Origin: Opitutaceae bacterium | GTDB lineage: Bacteria > Verrucomicrobiota > Verrucomicrobiia > Opitutales > Opitutaceae | Reading direction: 5' to 3' | DNA length: 64,000 nucleotides | NCBI GenBank assembly: GCA_028284385.1 | Contig: JANQRT010000054.1 | Coordinates: 62,001 to 126,000 of the forward strand | Shown: piece by piece, positions 18,299 through 27,149 of the stretch | Position numbering within the stretch: the first letter of the stretch is position 1 | How the letters are laid out: every line of letters begins with the position of its first letter | Program-made: the position numbers and the translations under genes | The notes under the pieces: model-generated | Told to the model about the DNA's origin: nothing | Database searches by the model: none | Seen by the model: only the letters and a program-made list of their open reading frames with translations

Positions 18299-18372
18299 AG
18301 CCTGGTGGTGTAATGGTAGCACAAATGGTTTTGGTCCATTCAGTTGGGGTTCGAATCCCTACCGGGCTGCCA
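18299..18372 (+). tRNA. tRNA-Gln (anticodon UUG), CCA encoded
   Basis: A full cloverleaf can be drawn: acceptor stem 18299-18305 with 18362-18368 (one G-T pair), anticodon arm AATGG-TTTTGGT-CCATT giving anticodon TTG, T arm TGGGG-TTCGAAT-CCCTA, discriminator G at 18369 and encoded CCA at 18370-18372. TTGACG at 18256-18261 could be a -35 box; the -10 box is unclear. The last 19 bases recur at 18571-18589. Confidence 0.95.
18354..18372 (+). repeat. 19-bp direct repeat, copy 1 (3' end of tRNA-Gln)
   Basis: AATCCCTACCGGGCTGCCA, the T-arm 3' strand, acceptor 3' strand and CCA of tRNA-Gln. It is identical to 18571-18589. Repeats of tRNA 3' ends are typical attachment sites of mobile elements. Confidence 0.9.
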
Positions 18373-18570
18373 ATGAATTTTTGAAGGGTGAAGAGTGAGT
18401 ATTGAGGGATGCTCACGTAACGTATTCAGATGTAGGGATGAGAACCCCGAGAGGTTCGACGTAGCGAGCTTGTGAGCGAAGATGGGCAATGCGTACCGAG
18501 GCAAAGCCGACACCTCAACAAACAAAGTGAGAATAATAGCATTGGGACGAAGTCCTGAGCGAAGCGAATC

Positions 18571-18589
18571 AATCCCTACCGGGCTGCCA
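18571..18589 (+). repeat. 19-bp direct repeat, copy 2 (orphan tRNA-Gln 3' end)
   Basis: An exact copy of the tRNA-Gln 3' end without the rest of a tRNA. It starts 217 bp downstream of copy 1 and is followed directly by the hairpin-rich leader of the GIY-YIG gene. The 198 bp between the copies hold short hairpins (for example GAACC/GGTTC) and no gene. Confidence 0.9.
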
Positions 18590-18684
18590 TCCTTCGCATG
18601 AAGCTTCGGATGACACGGCCATTTTGTTTTGGCCTGGGTGACATCTGAGTGAGATTGTATTTTTAGGGCGAAGGATGCCCTTCG
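18588..18684 (+). repeat. Inverted-repeat leader between orphan tRNA end and GIY-YIG gene
   Basis: A 10-bp inverted repeat, CATCCTTCGC at 18588-18597 and GCGAAGGATG at 18668-18677, brackets about 70 bp. Inside the left half lies the hairpin CTTC-GCAT-GAAG. The right half also forms a perfect 6-bp hairpin (18669-18674 with 18679-18684, loop ATGC). I recall similar leaders in front of GIY-YIG genes in other Verrucomicrobiota, from memory only. Confidence 0.7.
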
Positions 18685-18724
18685 AAGCTTGAAAAGCGGA
18701 GTAGGGCCTGCGTTATTTTAAACG

Positions 18725-19045
18725 ATGTACTACGTTTATCGAATCCAAAGCGTTGGACATCTTGATCAATCCTACACGGGCTTCACTTCAGATCTGAAAC
18801 AACGTATCCAATCCCATAATCAAGGGAGTAACAGATCGACTGCTCCTTTCCGACCCTGGAAACTTGTGTTCTATTCTGCATTTAATAGTAAGGAGCTTGC
18901 GCTTGCTTTTGAAAGGTATCTTAAGACGGGTTCGGGAAAGGCTTTTGGAGATAAACGACTTTGGCAATTTCTAGTCTTTTATATCCATTATTTAGATACA
19001 TTTCTCTCCATCAATCCAGCACTAGTTTATTTTCTAAATGATTGA
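18725..19045 (+). CDS. GIY-YIG nuclease family protein (UPF0213-like)
   Basis: A 106-residue protein consisting of one GIY-YIG domain: the degenerate YVYRIQS and YTGF strands, catalytic Arg27 (DLKQRIQSHN) and metal-binding Glu63 (ALAFERYLKTGSGKAF). This family cuts DNA in repair or homing contexts; most small bacterial members are uncharacterised. About 26 hydrophobic residues after the usual KRLW end look like read-through beyond the domain, possibly due to a degraded 3' end. The gene follows an orphan tRNA 3' end and a hairpin leader, suggesting a mobile or domesticated element. Confidence 0.8.
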   Translation: MYYVYRIQSVGHLDQSYTGFTSDLKQRIQSHNQGSNRSTAPFRPWKLVFYSAFNSKELALAFERYLKTGSGKAFGDKRLWQFLVFYIHYLDTFLSINPALVYFLND

Positions 19046-19098
19046 TTTCCTGTGGTCATATCCTATGCTTGGTCTTTCTCGACACAGGAGAATTCGAT

Positions 19099-19785
19099 TT
19101 GAAGAAGTCCCGCCTCTATCTGCTACTCTCGATCGCCTCCGTTTGTTTCCTAGGGATGCTGACGGCGATATTGGTTTCGCTGTATTCTGGCGATGCCATA
19201 GCTGCAGGCATTCGCACGATGGGGCCTCGGCTTACTGGATCGGAGGTTACTCTTCGAGACGCAAAGCTGTCGGTTTTCAAAGGTCGCGCTTCCTTGCATG
19301 GATTGATTATCGGGAACCCTGAGGATTTTAAATCGGAATACGCCTTTGCCGTCGATTTGATAGAAATCGAGTTGGAGCCCTTGTCCCTTTTTTCGGATAC
19401 TATAAAAATAAAGTCCATCGCCGTTCTTGCTCCTGAGATCAACTACGAGATGGGTTTTAAAGGGGTGAACTTTAAGCGGATTCAGAAAAATATCGATGCC
19501 TATCTGGGCACTGAGGAGGAGGAAACGGAAGCCGAGTCGGCTGGGCTCAAGGTGATCATTGAAGACTTTGTAGTTCACGACGGCAAGGTCATGGTAACTT
19601 CGCCAATGACGAACGGCAAGGGAGCCGGCATTTCCCTACCGACTTTCAGGCTGCAGAATATCGGGGCCGAAGATTCCGGAGCTTCGATTCAGGAAGTAGT
19701 TGGCGAGTTTTTCGCCGCTCTGACCGCTTCGATTGCCAAAGCGGTCAAGGCTTCGGGCAATGTGCTTTCCAGAATCTTCTCCTAG
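19099..19785 (+). CDS. AsmA-like membrane-anchored protein
   Basis: A protein of about 228 residues with one N-terminal membrane helix (YLLLSIASVCFLGMLTAILVSL), then a beta-rich region: MGPRLTGSEVTLRDAKLSVFKGRASLHGLIIGNP and VDLIEIELEPLSLFSDTIKIKSIAVLAPEINYE. This resembles the N-terminal repeat of AsmA/DUF748-type proteins, which act at the envelope, perhaps in lipid transport. It is much shorter than full AsmA proteins. The TTG at 19099 is preferred over an ATG at 19042 because AGGAG (19086-19090) lies 8 nt before it and the protein then starts just before the helix. Confidence 0.65.
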   Translation: MKKSRLYLLLSIASVCFLGMLTAILVSLYSGDAIAAGIRTMGPRLTGSEVTLRDAKLSVFKGRASLHGLIIGNPEDFKSEYAFAVDLIEIELEPLSLFSDTIKIKSIAVLAPEINYEMGFKGVNFKRIQKNIDAYLGTEEEETEAESAGLKVIIEDFVVHDGKVMVTSPMTNGKGAGISLPTFRLQNIGAEDSGASIQEVVGEFFAALTASIAKAVKASGNVLSRIFS

Positions 19786-19821
19786 TCTACTGGACTGGGA
19801 TGGAGTTGATTCGATATCGAA

Positions 19822-20238
19822 TCAAAGAGCGTTCTCTATTTCGGCAAGCAGCATGCGAGACATGTTCTCGTCCCCAAAGGAGCCTACTCGAATTTCAACG
19901 GAGGTGATTTTGCGAGTGATCTTGGTTAGCGTGACCACTACCTTTCGGTCTTTGCTGTCGCGAAACAGAACTTCGCCGCTAATGGCGTCCGACGATTCCG
20001 ATATGCGGTTCAGTTCTAGTTTTTTCCCGGCCTCGTTTGTGGCGGATAGGCTTTTCTTCAAAGAGGCGTCCAGATTGCCCTCAAGGCTTCCCTTCAAGTA
20101 GGCGATGCCTGCCGCTCCGGCCGCCCCGGCCGCTAAAACGACGCAGCCTGTATTAAAAGTCAGCAAGAGTGAAGAGATTAGCAATGTGGCTGCGAAGTGA
20201 ATAGATTTTTTGGAGAAAATAGAAGATTTCGAAGACAT
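19822..20238 (-). CDS. DUF3568 family lipoprotein
   Basis: A 138-residue protein with a lipoprotein signal peptide (LLISSLLLTFNTGC lipobox) and a Gly/Ala-rich segment AAGAAGAAGIAYLKGSLEGNL. The C-terminal VEIRVGSFGDENMSRMLLAEIENAL is the DUF3568 signature. The family is found in Verrucomicrobiota, Planctomycetota and Deltaproteobacteria; function unknown. Probably outer-membrane anchored. Single gene, convergent with the AsmA-like gene. Confidence 0.8.
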   Translation of the reverse strand: MSSKSSIFSKKSIHFAATLLISSLLLTFNTGCVVLAAGAAGAAGIAYLKGSLEGNLDASLKKSLSATNEAGKKLELNRISESSDAISGEVLFRDSKDRKVVVTLTKITRKITSVEIRVGSFGDENMSRMLLAEIENAL

Positions 20239-20372
20239 TTACGAATTGTCTATATAAGCTGCGTTTCGAGTTCAATAGCGAATGGCAGATATAGATTCAA
20301 ATCCTGTTTTTGAAGCTAGCTTCTAGAGAAAAAGATTGAAACTTCAGGGCCTGGAAAGTGTACAAGAGTCCC

Positions 20373-21500
20373 ATGGGTTTCGGGCGACGTTGCATTAGCT
20401 TGGTTTTGACGCTCCTGCTTGTGTCCGCTGCTTTCGGAAGCGAACTCTTTCTCTCGATTCCTCGCGAAAGAATATCGGATATCATTTTTCGGATGTACAA
20501 TCTGGACCCTAGCGTAGAGTCCGATGTTAAAGATCTGATAAGCGCGTATCCAGATTCTCCTGTCGGTCCACTTCTTGAATCGGGCAGGCTTTTCATGCTG
20601 CAAAACTACGCGATGGTTGATCCCGCTTTGCGAGAAGCTTTCGAAAATCATACGAAGGAGGCCCTGAAAACCGCGAAATCGAGTTTCCGAGAAAATCGCG
20701 AGAGTCCGGAAGCCCGTTATTGCCTAGGTATGCTAGAACTAGGAATTGCTCGTTATCACATCGATCGCAGACATTGGTTCCGAGCTCTGTTCAAAGCGAA
20801 ATCCGGTTTGAGGCATTTGAGAAAGATACTTGAAACGTATCCGGATTTCCACGATGCCAAACTTGCCTTTGGAATGGCGAATTGCTACTTGGATGACGCT
20901 CCTTCCTATCTTAGGCCATTCGCCATGCTTTTCGGTTTCAAGGGCGATATGGAGACGGGTTTGATCCAGCTCGATGAAGTTAAGAAAAACGGATTGTTTC
21001 TTACCCTAGAGAGTTCGGCTAATCTAGCGGAGATCCATTGGTTCTTGCGTGAAGATCGAGCGGCAGCTCGACGCGAATTAGAATTTCTGATACAGGAATG
21101 TCCAGATAATGTAATGTTCTTGAGGATGATTGGGGTATTGGAAAGGGCGGAGAAGCGAAACGATGTAGCCCATGAGTATTTCAAGAAGGCGCTTTCCAAA
21201 CCGCAAATAGACCAGTTTCAACGACTGAGAACCGAATTGCTTTTGAAAACTGGCGAAATTCACCATGGCAATGGCGACTTCGATTCCGCGCTTCAGTACG
21301 CTAATCGCGCTATTCAATCATCTGAAGATGGAAGGACTCTCAGGTGGATTCGATCGTGGGCTTTTCTGCTTAGGGCGGCTTCTCTCCACGGAGCTGGACG
21401 ACTGGAGGAAGCGAGAACCGCTTATCTGGAGATCAAGGAAAGTGAAAACTCTAGCGCTTTTAAACGGGCGCAAACCGAGATCGAGAAGCTCGACGCTTGA
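20373..21500 (+). CDS. Secreted tetratricopeptide-repeat protein
   Basis: A protein of about 375 residues with a signal peptide (RRCISLVLTLLLVSAAFGS) and helical repeats throughout. TPR-like units are visible at ARYCLGMLELGIARYHID, DNVMFLRMIGVLERAEKRNDVAHEYFKKAL and LLKTGEIHHGNGDFDSALQYANRAI. Such proteins are periplasmic scaffolds; the partner is unknown. A GTG at 20358 in frame would add five residues. It converges on the CDF transporter gene with an 11-bp gap. Confidence 0.7.
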   Translation: MGFGRRCISLVLTLLLVSAAFGSELFLSIPRERISDIIFRMYNLDPSVESDVKDLISAYPDSPVGPLLESGRLFMLQNYAMVDPALREAFENHTKEALKTAKSSFRENRESPEARYCLGMLELGIARYHIDRRHWFRALFKAKSGLRHLRKILETYPDFHDAKLAFGMANCYLDDAPSYLRPFAMLFGFKGDMETGLIQLDEVKKNGLFLTLESSANLAEIHWFLREDRAAARRELEFLIQECPDNVMFLRMIGVLERAEKRNDVAHEYFKKALSKPQIDQFQRLRTELLLKTGEIHHGNGDFDSALQYANRAIQSSEDGRTLRWIRSWAFLLRAASLHGAGRLEEARTAYLEIKESENSSAFKRAQTEIEKLDA

Positions 21501-21511
21501 ATCAGCGACGG

Positions 21512-22447
21512 CTAATGATGGTGGAGATGGGCCTTTTCGTGAGCAATTTTCGGTTCTAGATGCGTCGATACTTCAATCGGCATGGAAATAGCCGAATGTA
21601 ACCGCTCTTCAACTACAGTCGCGATCCGGTGAGCCTCTTGAATCGTCATGTCGTCGTCGAAGAGCAGGTGCGTTTCGATTCGATAGCCGTTGCCGTCATT
21701 CAGATGGCGTACCTGATGATAGCGTATCTCGAATTCCTCGGCAGCTTGTTCTAGCGTCTTTTCTATCGTTTTGGAAATCTCCGGGTCGGCCGCATCGAGC
21801 AGACCGGATACGCTGCGTCGCATGAGACCCAGCCCCGATATGAGAATGTTAACTGCGACGATGATGGCGCAAATCGGGTCGAACGGAAGCCATCCGGTCC
21901 ACCAGGTCAAGGCCACGCCGACTAGCACTCCCAAGCTGGTCCAAGCATCGGTGAGGACATGTTTGCCATTCGCTTCAAGAATGAGAGAACTGCGTTTCTT
22001 GCCCACCCAAACCAAATACGCTCCGAGAGCTCCATTTATCAGGAGCGCTAGCAAGGTGAGCAGCAACCCCCAATCCAGGTGCTGGATTTCAATTCCGGAA
22101 ATCCAATCCGTAATCGCTTCGTAGAGAATGAAAAGAGCGGCGATGACAATCATCCCGCCCTCGAATCCTGCAGACACAAAACTGATCTTGCTAAAACCAT
22201 AGCGATGGTCTTCGTCTGCAGGTCGGCTGGCCAAACGCAGACTGTATGCGGCGAAAGCCACTGCGATGACGTGCACGACTGATTCGGCGGCATCGCTCAG
22301 GATCGCGGACGACCCGGTCATTCCGTAGGCAGTCGTCTTAATGGCCAGCATTGAGAGCCCCACCCAGAGCGACAGGCTCATGGCGAATCGCTTCTGTTTC
22401 TCCTCTTGAGACTCTGCGCTCATTCCGTTGCTGATGCTATCCAGCAT
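21512..22447 (-). CDS. Cation diffusion facilitator (CDF) family transporter
   Basis: CDF proteins export divalent cations (Zn, Fe, Mn, Co, Cd) by proton antiport. The 311-residue protein has six membrane helices. The helix-II metal site is seen as LSDAAESVVHVIA and the helix-V site as HVLTDAWTSLGV. A cytoplasmic domain (EIRYHQVRHLNDGNGYRIETHLLFDDDMTIQEAHRIATVVEERL) and a His-rich tail (HEKAHLHHH) follow. The helix-II site has D-x3-S-x3-H rather than the usual D-x3-D, so metal choice cannot be read off. Confidence 0.92.
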   Translation of the reverse strand: MLDSISNGMSAESQEEKQKRFAMSLSLWVGLSMLAIKTTAYGMTGSSAILSDAAESVVHVIAVAFAAYSLRLASRPADEDHRYGFSKISFVSAGFEGGMIVIAALFILYEAITDWISGIEIQHLDWGLLLTLLALLINGALGAYLVWVGKKRSSLILEANGKHVLTDAWTSLGVLVGVALTWWTGWLPFDPICAIIVAVNILISGLGLMRRSVSGLLDAADPEISKTIEKTLEQAAEEFEIRYHQVRHLNDGNGYRIETHLLFDDDMTIQEAHRIATVVEERLHSAISMPIEVSTHLEPKIAHEKAHLHHH

Positions 22448-22659
22448 CCCAATCTTGGCAAACGTATTTAGCCCTTCCTACCAGGCTTTCTGAGTAGTGT
22501 TCCGGCGCGACTAAAGTGGATTAACTCAGGGCTAATTCTCCCAATCGGTAGGAATAGACGCTTTTGCCTAAGATTTTCCTTGGGAAAGCTGAATTTTTAG
22601 CCGTGTCGCCCGATAGTTAGGCGGAGTGCCTGTAGACATTTTGTACAACTCGTCTTCTT

Positions 22660-25600
22660 ATGAAAAAAGCCTTTGTTTTCACGTTCTCTAGCCTGGCCAT
22701 TTTTGGTCTTTTTCTGTTTTCTCCTCAGCCCGTTAGCGAACCTAAGAGTTTGTCGAATCAAAGTGCGGACCCTAAGGAAATAAGCTCCGAACTGAACTCC
22801 TCAGTGGTTGCTCAGCAAGTCTCCCAAATGGTAGGAAAGACCAAGCCTAGCGCTTCCGCCAGAGTTCAGCTTCCTGCAGGAGAATCAATTTTATCCAACG
22901 AATCCGAGACCAGGCTTTCCGCAATCGGGAGATGGACGGGAGCTCCTGTTCTTGAATCGCGAGTCGTCAAGAGTCGTCACAAAGGTTTCAATCGTCGCGT
23001 CGAAGTGGTTAAGCATCCTGAGGTCGCTCATCCAATTCGTGTTGAAGCTCTGGTAAGCGATAGCGGCGACGAGTCAGTCATTCTCCAGGAATCCGCCGCC
23101 CAACACGTTATCATAAAAGTTAAGGAGGGTATCCATGAAGAGGAGCTTGCTGGATTTTTGGCCGAATTCGAAATGAAGCTTGGCAGACAGGTGTCTAAGT
23201 ATGGTCTGTATCTCGTCGAAACAGAACAGGCGAAAATTGACTCGACGCCAGAGGCTCTTCATCGTCTAAACGATCTAGCAACGTCGCATTTTATCGAATA
23301 CACGACTTTGGATTTTCTTAGACATCCCGCCATTGTACCCAATGACCCGAAGTTTGGTGAAAGCGATATGTGGGGTTTGGATAATCCTGGTCTCGAAGAA
23401 GGTTCGGCAGCAGATGCGGATATAGATGCTCCAGAGGGTTGGGATATTAGAACCGATGCTTCGAACATCGTCGTCGCAGTCACTGATACGGGAGTTCGAT
23501 ACACGCACGAGGATCTTGTGGCCAACATGTGGACTAATCCAGGAGAGATTGCAGACAATGGCATCGATGATGATGGTAATGGATACATAGATGATATCCA
23601 CGGTGTGGATACCCTCTTTGCGGCTGATGGAGCTGAGGCGGGCGATCCCAACGATGATGACGGGCACGGCACTCATGTTGCTGGAACGATTGGAGCGACT
23701 GGCGATAACAATCTTGGCGTCACGGGAGTTGCTTGGAAGGTCCAGCTTATGGCTGTGAAGTCGCTTGGACCTCTTGGGGGTTTTGATTCGAATTTGATAG
23801 AAGGCATTGACTATGCGGTCGACAATGGGGCCGACATTATCAATGCGAGCTGGGGTAGCCCAAGTTTTACCCAAGCGGTATACGATTCAATCAAGCGCGC
23901 TCAAGATGCTGGCATTCCTTTTGTCGCCGCTGCGGGTAATGAAGGACTGGAGCTGGGCTTCGATAATCTAACATCGTATCCAGCGGATTATGACTTGCCC
24001 AACATTCTTTCGGTAGCGAATCATAACAATGCGGACCGACTGGACGGATCCTCGAATTATTCGAAAGAGCGAGTCGATATTGCGGCTCCAGGTACGAATA
24101 TTCTATCGACTGGAATCGAATCCGATTCGGATTACGTCTCTCTCACGGGAACCTCAATGGCAGCTCCTCACGTCAGCGGTATACTGGCTCTAGTAAAAGC
24201 TCAGTATCCGACCGATGGTTACCTGGAACTAATTGAACGTGTCATGCAAGGTGGCGAATCCTCTCTAGTCGGCTCTTTTCAAGTAAGATCGAACGCGCGA
24301 GCCAATCTGGAAGGAGCCTTGGAAGCGCGGACTCTTCGTCCTAATTCGCCATACCAAACTCAGCTCAATACGGTTTATGGGAAAGCGATTGTGAGTTGGC
24401 AGCATACCTGGGACGAAGCGTTTTCCGGTTTCAGGGTTTTGCGGAGCGCTGGAGGATTGGGATTCCAAATTATTGGAGAAGTTTCCCCTACCACTCTTCG
24501 TTTTGAGGACCAGCCTACTGATCTGAATCAAACTTATACATACAAGGTCGTCGCGTTTAGCGAAGCGGGAGAATCATTTTCTTCGCCTTCGCTCAGTTTG
24601 TCCGGTCTTGCTGACGCAGGTTCAGAATTTGTTACAGGATCGCTGCGTGAACTATTTTACTACGATTATGGTTCGTTTGGCACCGCCCTGGATTCTCAAG
24701 ACGAATTGCTAGCGGTTTCGGCTTATCAAGACTGGGATAATGGTCCTGAAGCAGGATCGGTCATCATATATGACAGATTTAACAATGGCCAGTGGGCTCT
24801 TCGTCAAAAGCTCCTGGCTTCTGATGGAGGCGCCTATCACCATTTTGGGAACGCTTTGAGTCTCGATGGAAATACCCTCGCCATTGGAGCCTTCCATCAT
24901 GATGGCGTAGCCTTGGATACCGGCGCCGTCTACCTATTTGAACGAAATGCGGATGGCGTTTGGCTGGAGACTCAGAAAATCACAGCTTCCGATGCGACTG
25001 AGCATGATAGATTTGGATACACCCTGAGCCTTAACGGAAATTCGTTGGCTGTAACCGCTCGCGACGATGCCGAAAACGGGGTGGCTTCCGGTTCCGTATA
25101 TTTATACACTCGCGATGTAAATGGAGTTTGGGGAAATGAAACGAAAATCGTTCCCAGCGATGGCGCGGTCAGGCAATATTTCGGATGGAGTGTCTCCTTA
25201 GATGGAGATCGTGTTGCGATTGGAGCCCGAGGGGATGCGACCAATGGAAGGTATGCGGGAGCGGTTTATCTCTACACTAGACCGGCTGGCACTAATAGTT
25301 GGAATTTGGAGACGAAGCTGATGGCTTCAAACGGAAGCAAATACGATCACTTCGGGCATGCCGTTTCGCTTAAAGGAGATCGTCTTGTAGTTGGGGCTCC
25401 TAATCATGACATCAATGGAATGATCAACTCGGGTTCTGCATTTGCGTATGTATTGAATCAAGGCATTTGGGGTGGCGAGCAGCTTTTGAGCGCTGGCGAC
25501 TTGAGTCGGTTCTATCATTTTGGATACAGCATGGATATTTCGGAAGGGCGCGTTCTCGTTGGATCTAATGATCTCAGTTTCTGGGAGGGCGGATCTTACC

Positions 25601-25788
25601 TTTATACCATAGATGCTGAACAGGGATGGACTCATAGTCCGCAAAAGTTCGCTCTGCCATTATTAGATGCCGAGGGCGAATCGTCATCCTACTTTGTTCC
25701 AGGTCTTGGATCGAGTCTGAGCCTGGATGAGAATTACGTCATCATGGGCTCCGCTTACGAGGACAGCATTTTTACGAGCGTTCAATAA
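22660..25788 (+). CDS. Secreted subtilisin-like serine protease with FnIII-like and FG-GAP beta-propeller domains
   Basis: A 1042-residue exported protease. After the signal peptide and a linker comes a propeptide-like segment (about 145-220, HVIIKVKEGIHEEELAGFL). The S8 catalytic domain spans about 225-560 with Asp276 (VAVTDTGVRYTHEDL), His336 (DDGHGTHVAGTIG) and Ser499 (GTSMAAPHVSG). An FnIII-like domain (about 565-655) follows. The C-terminal third has about seven repeats of the type FGxALSLDGNTLAIGA...GAVYLF, an integrin-alpha-like FG-GAP propeller. The architecture suggests a surface or secreted degradative enzyme whose propeller binds substrate or cell surface. No obvious type IX or PEP-CTERM sorting tail. 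Confidence 0.93.
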   Translation: MKKAFVFTFSSLAIFGLFLFSPQPVSEPKSLSNQSADPKEISSELNSSVVAQQVSQMVGKTKPSASARVQLPAGESILSNESETRLSAIGRWTGAPVLESRVVKSRHKGFNRRVEVVKHPEVAHPIRVEALVSDSGDESVILQESAAQHVIIKVKEGIHEEELAGFLAEFEMKLGRQVSKYGLYLVETEQAKIDSTPEALHRLNDLATSHFIEYTTLDFLRHPAIVPNDPKFGESDMWGLDNPGLEEGSAADADIDAPEGWDIRTDASNIVVAVTDTGVRYTHEDLVANMWTNPGEIADNGIDDDGNGYIDDIHGVDTLFAADGAEAGDPNDDDGHGTHVAGTIGATGDNNLGVTGVAWKVQLMAVKSLGPLGGFDSNLIEGIDYAVDNGADIINASWGSPSFTQAVYDSIKRAQDAGIPFVAAAGNEGLELGFDNLTSYPADYDLPNILSVANHNNADRLDGSSNYSKERVDIAAPGTNILSTGIESDSDYVSLTGTSMAAPHVSGILALVKAQYPTDGYLELIERVMQGGESSLVGSFQVRSNARANLEGALEARTLRPNSPYQTQLNTVYGKAIVSWQHTWDEAFSGFRVLRSAGGLGFQIIGEVSPTTLRFEDQPTDLNQTYTYKVVAFSEAGESFSSPSLSLSGLADAGSEFVTGSLRELFYYDYGSFGTALDSQDELLAVSAYQDWDNGPEAGSVIIYDRFNNGQWALRQKLLASDGGAYHHFGNALSLDGNTLAIGAFHHDGVALDTGAVYLFERNADGVWLETQKITASDATEHDRFGYTLSLNGNSLAVTARDDAENGVASGSVYLYTRDVNGVWGNETKIVPSDGAVRQYFGWSVSLDGDRVAIGARGDATNGRYAGAVYLYTRPAGTNSWNLETKLMASNGSKYDHFGHAVSLKGDRLVVGAPNHDINGMINSGSAFAYVLNQGIWGGEQLLSAGDLSRFYHFGYSMDISEGRVLVGSNDLSFWEGGSYLYTIDAEQGWTHSPQKFALPLLDAEGESSSYFVPGLGSSLSLDENYVIMGSAYEDSIFTSVQ

Positions 25789-25808
25789 GCTGTCCCGCGC
25801 TTCTAAAG

Positions 25809-26975
25809 CTAAAGCGTATCCACAAATTCAGCGATTCGTTGCAAGGCTCTCCTAATGTGAGGGCGAGAGGTTGCGTAGGTAAATCTCAAATACCCTTCAC
25901 CGTTTGGACCGAAGTCCGTTCCAGCAAGACAGGCAACGCCTGCCTCCTCTAGCAGCCTCGACGCCAGTTCTTTGGAAGAAATTCCCAGTTCCTTGACATT
26001 GGGAAAGGCGTAGAAAGCCCCATCGGGCTTCTGGCAATGGAACCCTGGAATCGCATTAAGTCCTTTCGAAATCAAGTCACGGCGTTTTCGGTATTCATCA
26101 ACAACGTCGGCGATTTCGACCTCGCAATTTCTGAGTGCCGCAATGCCTGCTTTCTGGGTGAAGCCGGCCGTACAACCTACTGCGTGCATCAGCAGTAGTG
26201 AGACCTTCTCTGCCAGAGCAGCGGGCATGATGGCATAGCCCAATCTCCAGCCCGTCATGGCGTACGTTTTGGAGAAGCCATCCACGATGATGGCTCGATC
26301 TCGCATTCCATCCATCGTGCCTATGCTTGCCGGAAACGCTCCATCGTATACAAGTCTTGAATAAATCTCGTCGCTCATGACCCAGAAATCGTGTTTTGCG
26401 GCAAGTTCCGCCAGCCGCTTTAGATCTTCGATGCGAGCGATCCCTCCAGTTGGGTTCGAGGGAGAGTTGATTATGCAGAGGCAGGTCTTGGGCGTGATCA
26501 GTTTTTCGAGTTCATCCAGATCGAAGGCGAAGCCGTTTTTCTCAACCAGAGGCACTGGCACCGGAATCCCGTTGGCCAGTTCAATAGCCATTCGATAGGT
26601 GGGAAATCCAGGATCTGGATACAAGACTTCGTCACCAGGATTGATTAAAGCCAATAGCGGAAAGATTATTCCTGGTTTTGCTCCGGGACCTACCACTACA
26701 TTTTCTGGCAAGACTAGATGGCCTCTAGATTCAGCCTGGCGAGCGATCTCTTCTCTAAGGTCGGCGTATCCAGCCGATGGATTATATTTGGTGAATCCTT
26801 GGTCGATAGCGTCTTTCCCAGCTTCCCGAATCGATTCGAAAGTCTCGAAATCCGGTTGACCGATTTCCATGTGGATGATGTCTCGACCTTCGCTCTCCAG
26901 CGCCTGAGCTTTGGCCATGACGGCGTAGGCCCCTTCCGCTTGAATGTTTTCTATCCTTTCGGAAAACGTATCCAT
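25809..26975 (-). CDS. Pyridoxal-phosphate-dependent aminotransferase, class I/II
   Basis: A fold-type I aminotransferase of 388 residues. Key features: NVVVGPGAKPGI, PGFPTYRMA, INSPSNPTGGI (Asn of the PLP site), VMSDEIYSRLVYDG (Asp and Tyr contacts) and the PLP lysine in VDGFSKTYAMTGWRLGY. The C-terminal domain contains PDGAFYAFPNV and the substrate-carboxylate Arg in YLRFTYATSRPHI. It most resembles aspartate/aromatic-type aminotransferases; substrate not assignable. It ends 20 bp from the convergent subtilase stop. Confidence 0.92.
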   Translation of the reverse strand: MDTFSERIENIQAEGAYAVMAKAQALESEGRDIIHMEIGQPDFETFESIREAGKDAIDQGFTKYNPSAGYADLREEIARQAESRGHLVLPENVVVGPGAKPGIIFPLLALINPGDEVLYPDPGFPTYRMAIELANGIPVPVPLVEKNGFAFDLDELEKLITPKTCLCIINSPSNPTGGIARIEDLKRLAELAAKHDFWVMSDEIYSRLVYDGAFPASIGTMDGMRDRAIIVDGFSKTYAMTGWRLGYAIMPAALAEKVSLLLMHAVGCTAGFTQKAGIAALRNCEVEIADVVDEYRKRRDLISKGLNAIPGFHCQKPDGAFYAFPNVKELGISSKELASRLLEEAGVACLAGTDFGPNGEGYLRFTYATSRPHIRRALQRIAEFVDTL

Positions 26976-27084
26976 AAAATTTTGTCCTTTGCTCGCAAAT
27001 TTTTATGTAGGAAGCAAACCCAACCTTGGAATCTATCTAGATTGTTTCCGTCGCTCCCCTGGAATGCTGCCAAAGTTTTCCGGG

Positions 27085-27117
27085 CTAAAATAAAAAAACT
27101 CGCATTACTGCGAGTTT
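27085..27117 (-). terminator. Rho-independent terminator of the 27150 gene
   Basis: A perfect 9-bp stem (27096-27104 with 27109-27117) and TTAC loop, followed on the minus strand by a T-rich run (27098-27085). It ends transcription of the gene whose stop is at 27150, before the aminotransferase gene. Confidence 0.85.
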
Positions 27118-27149
27118 ACCTGACTTGAATCTAACTTACGGAGTCTAGC

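Noticed and set aside
18340..18525. Minus-strand ORF across the tRNA-Gln 3' end
   Set aside because: It overlaps a clear tRNA and the structured spacer; composition is not protein-like.
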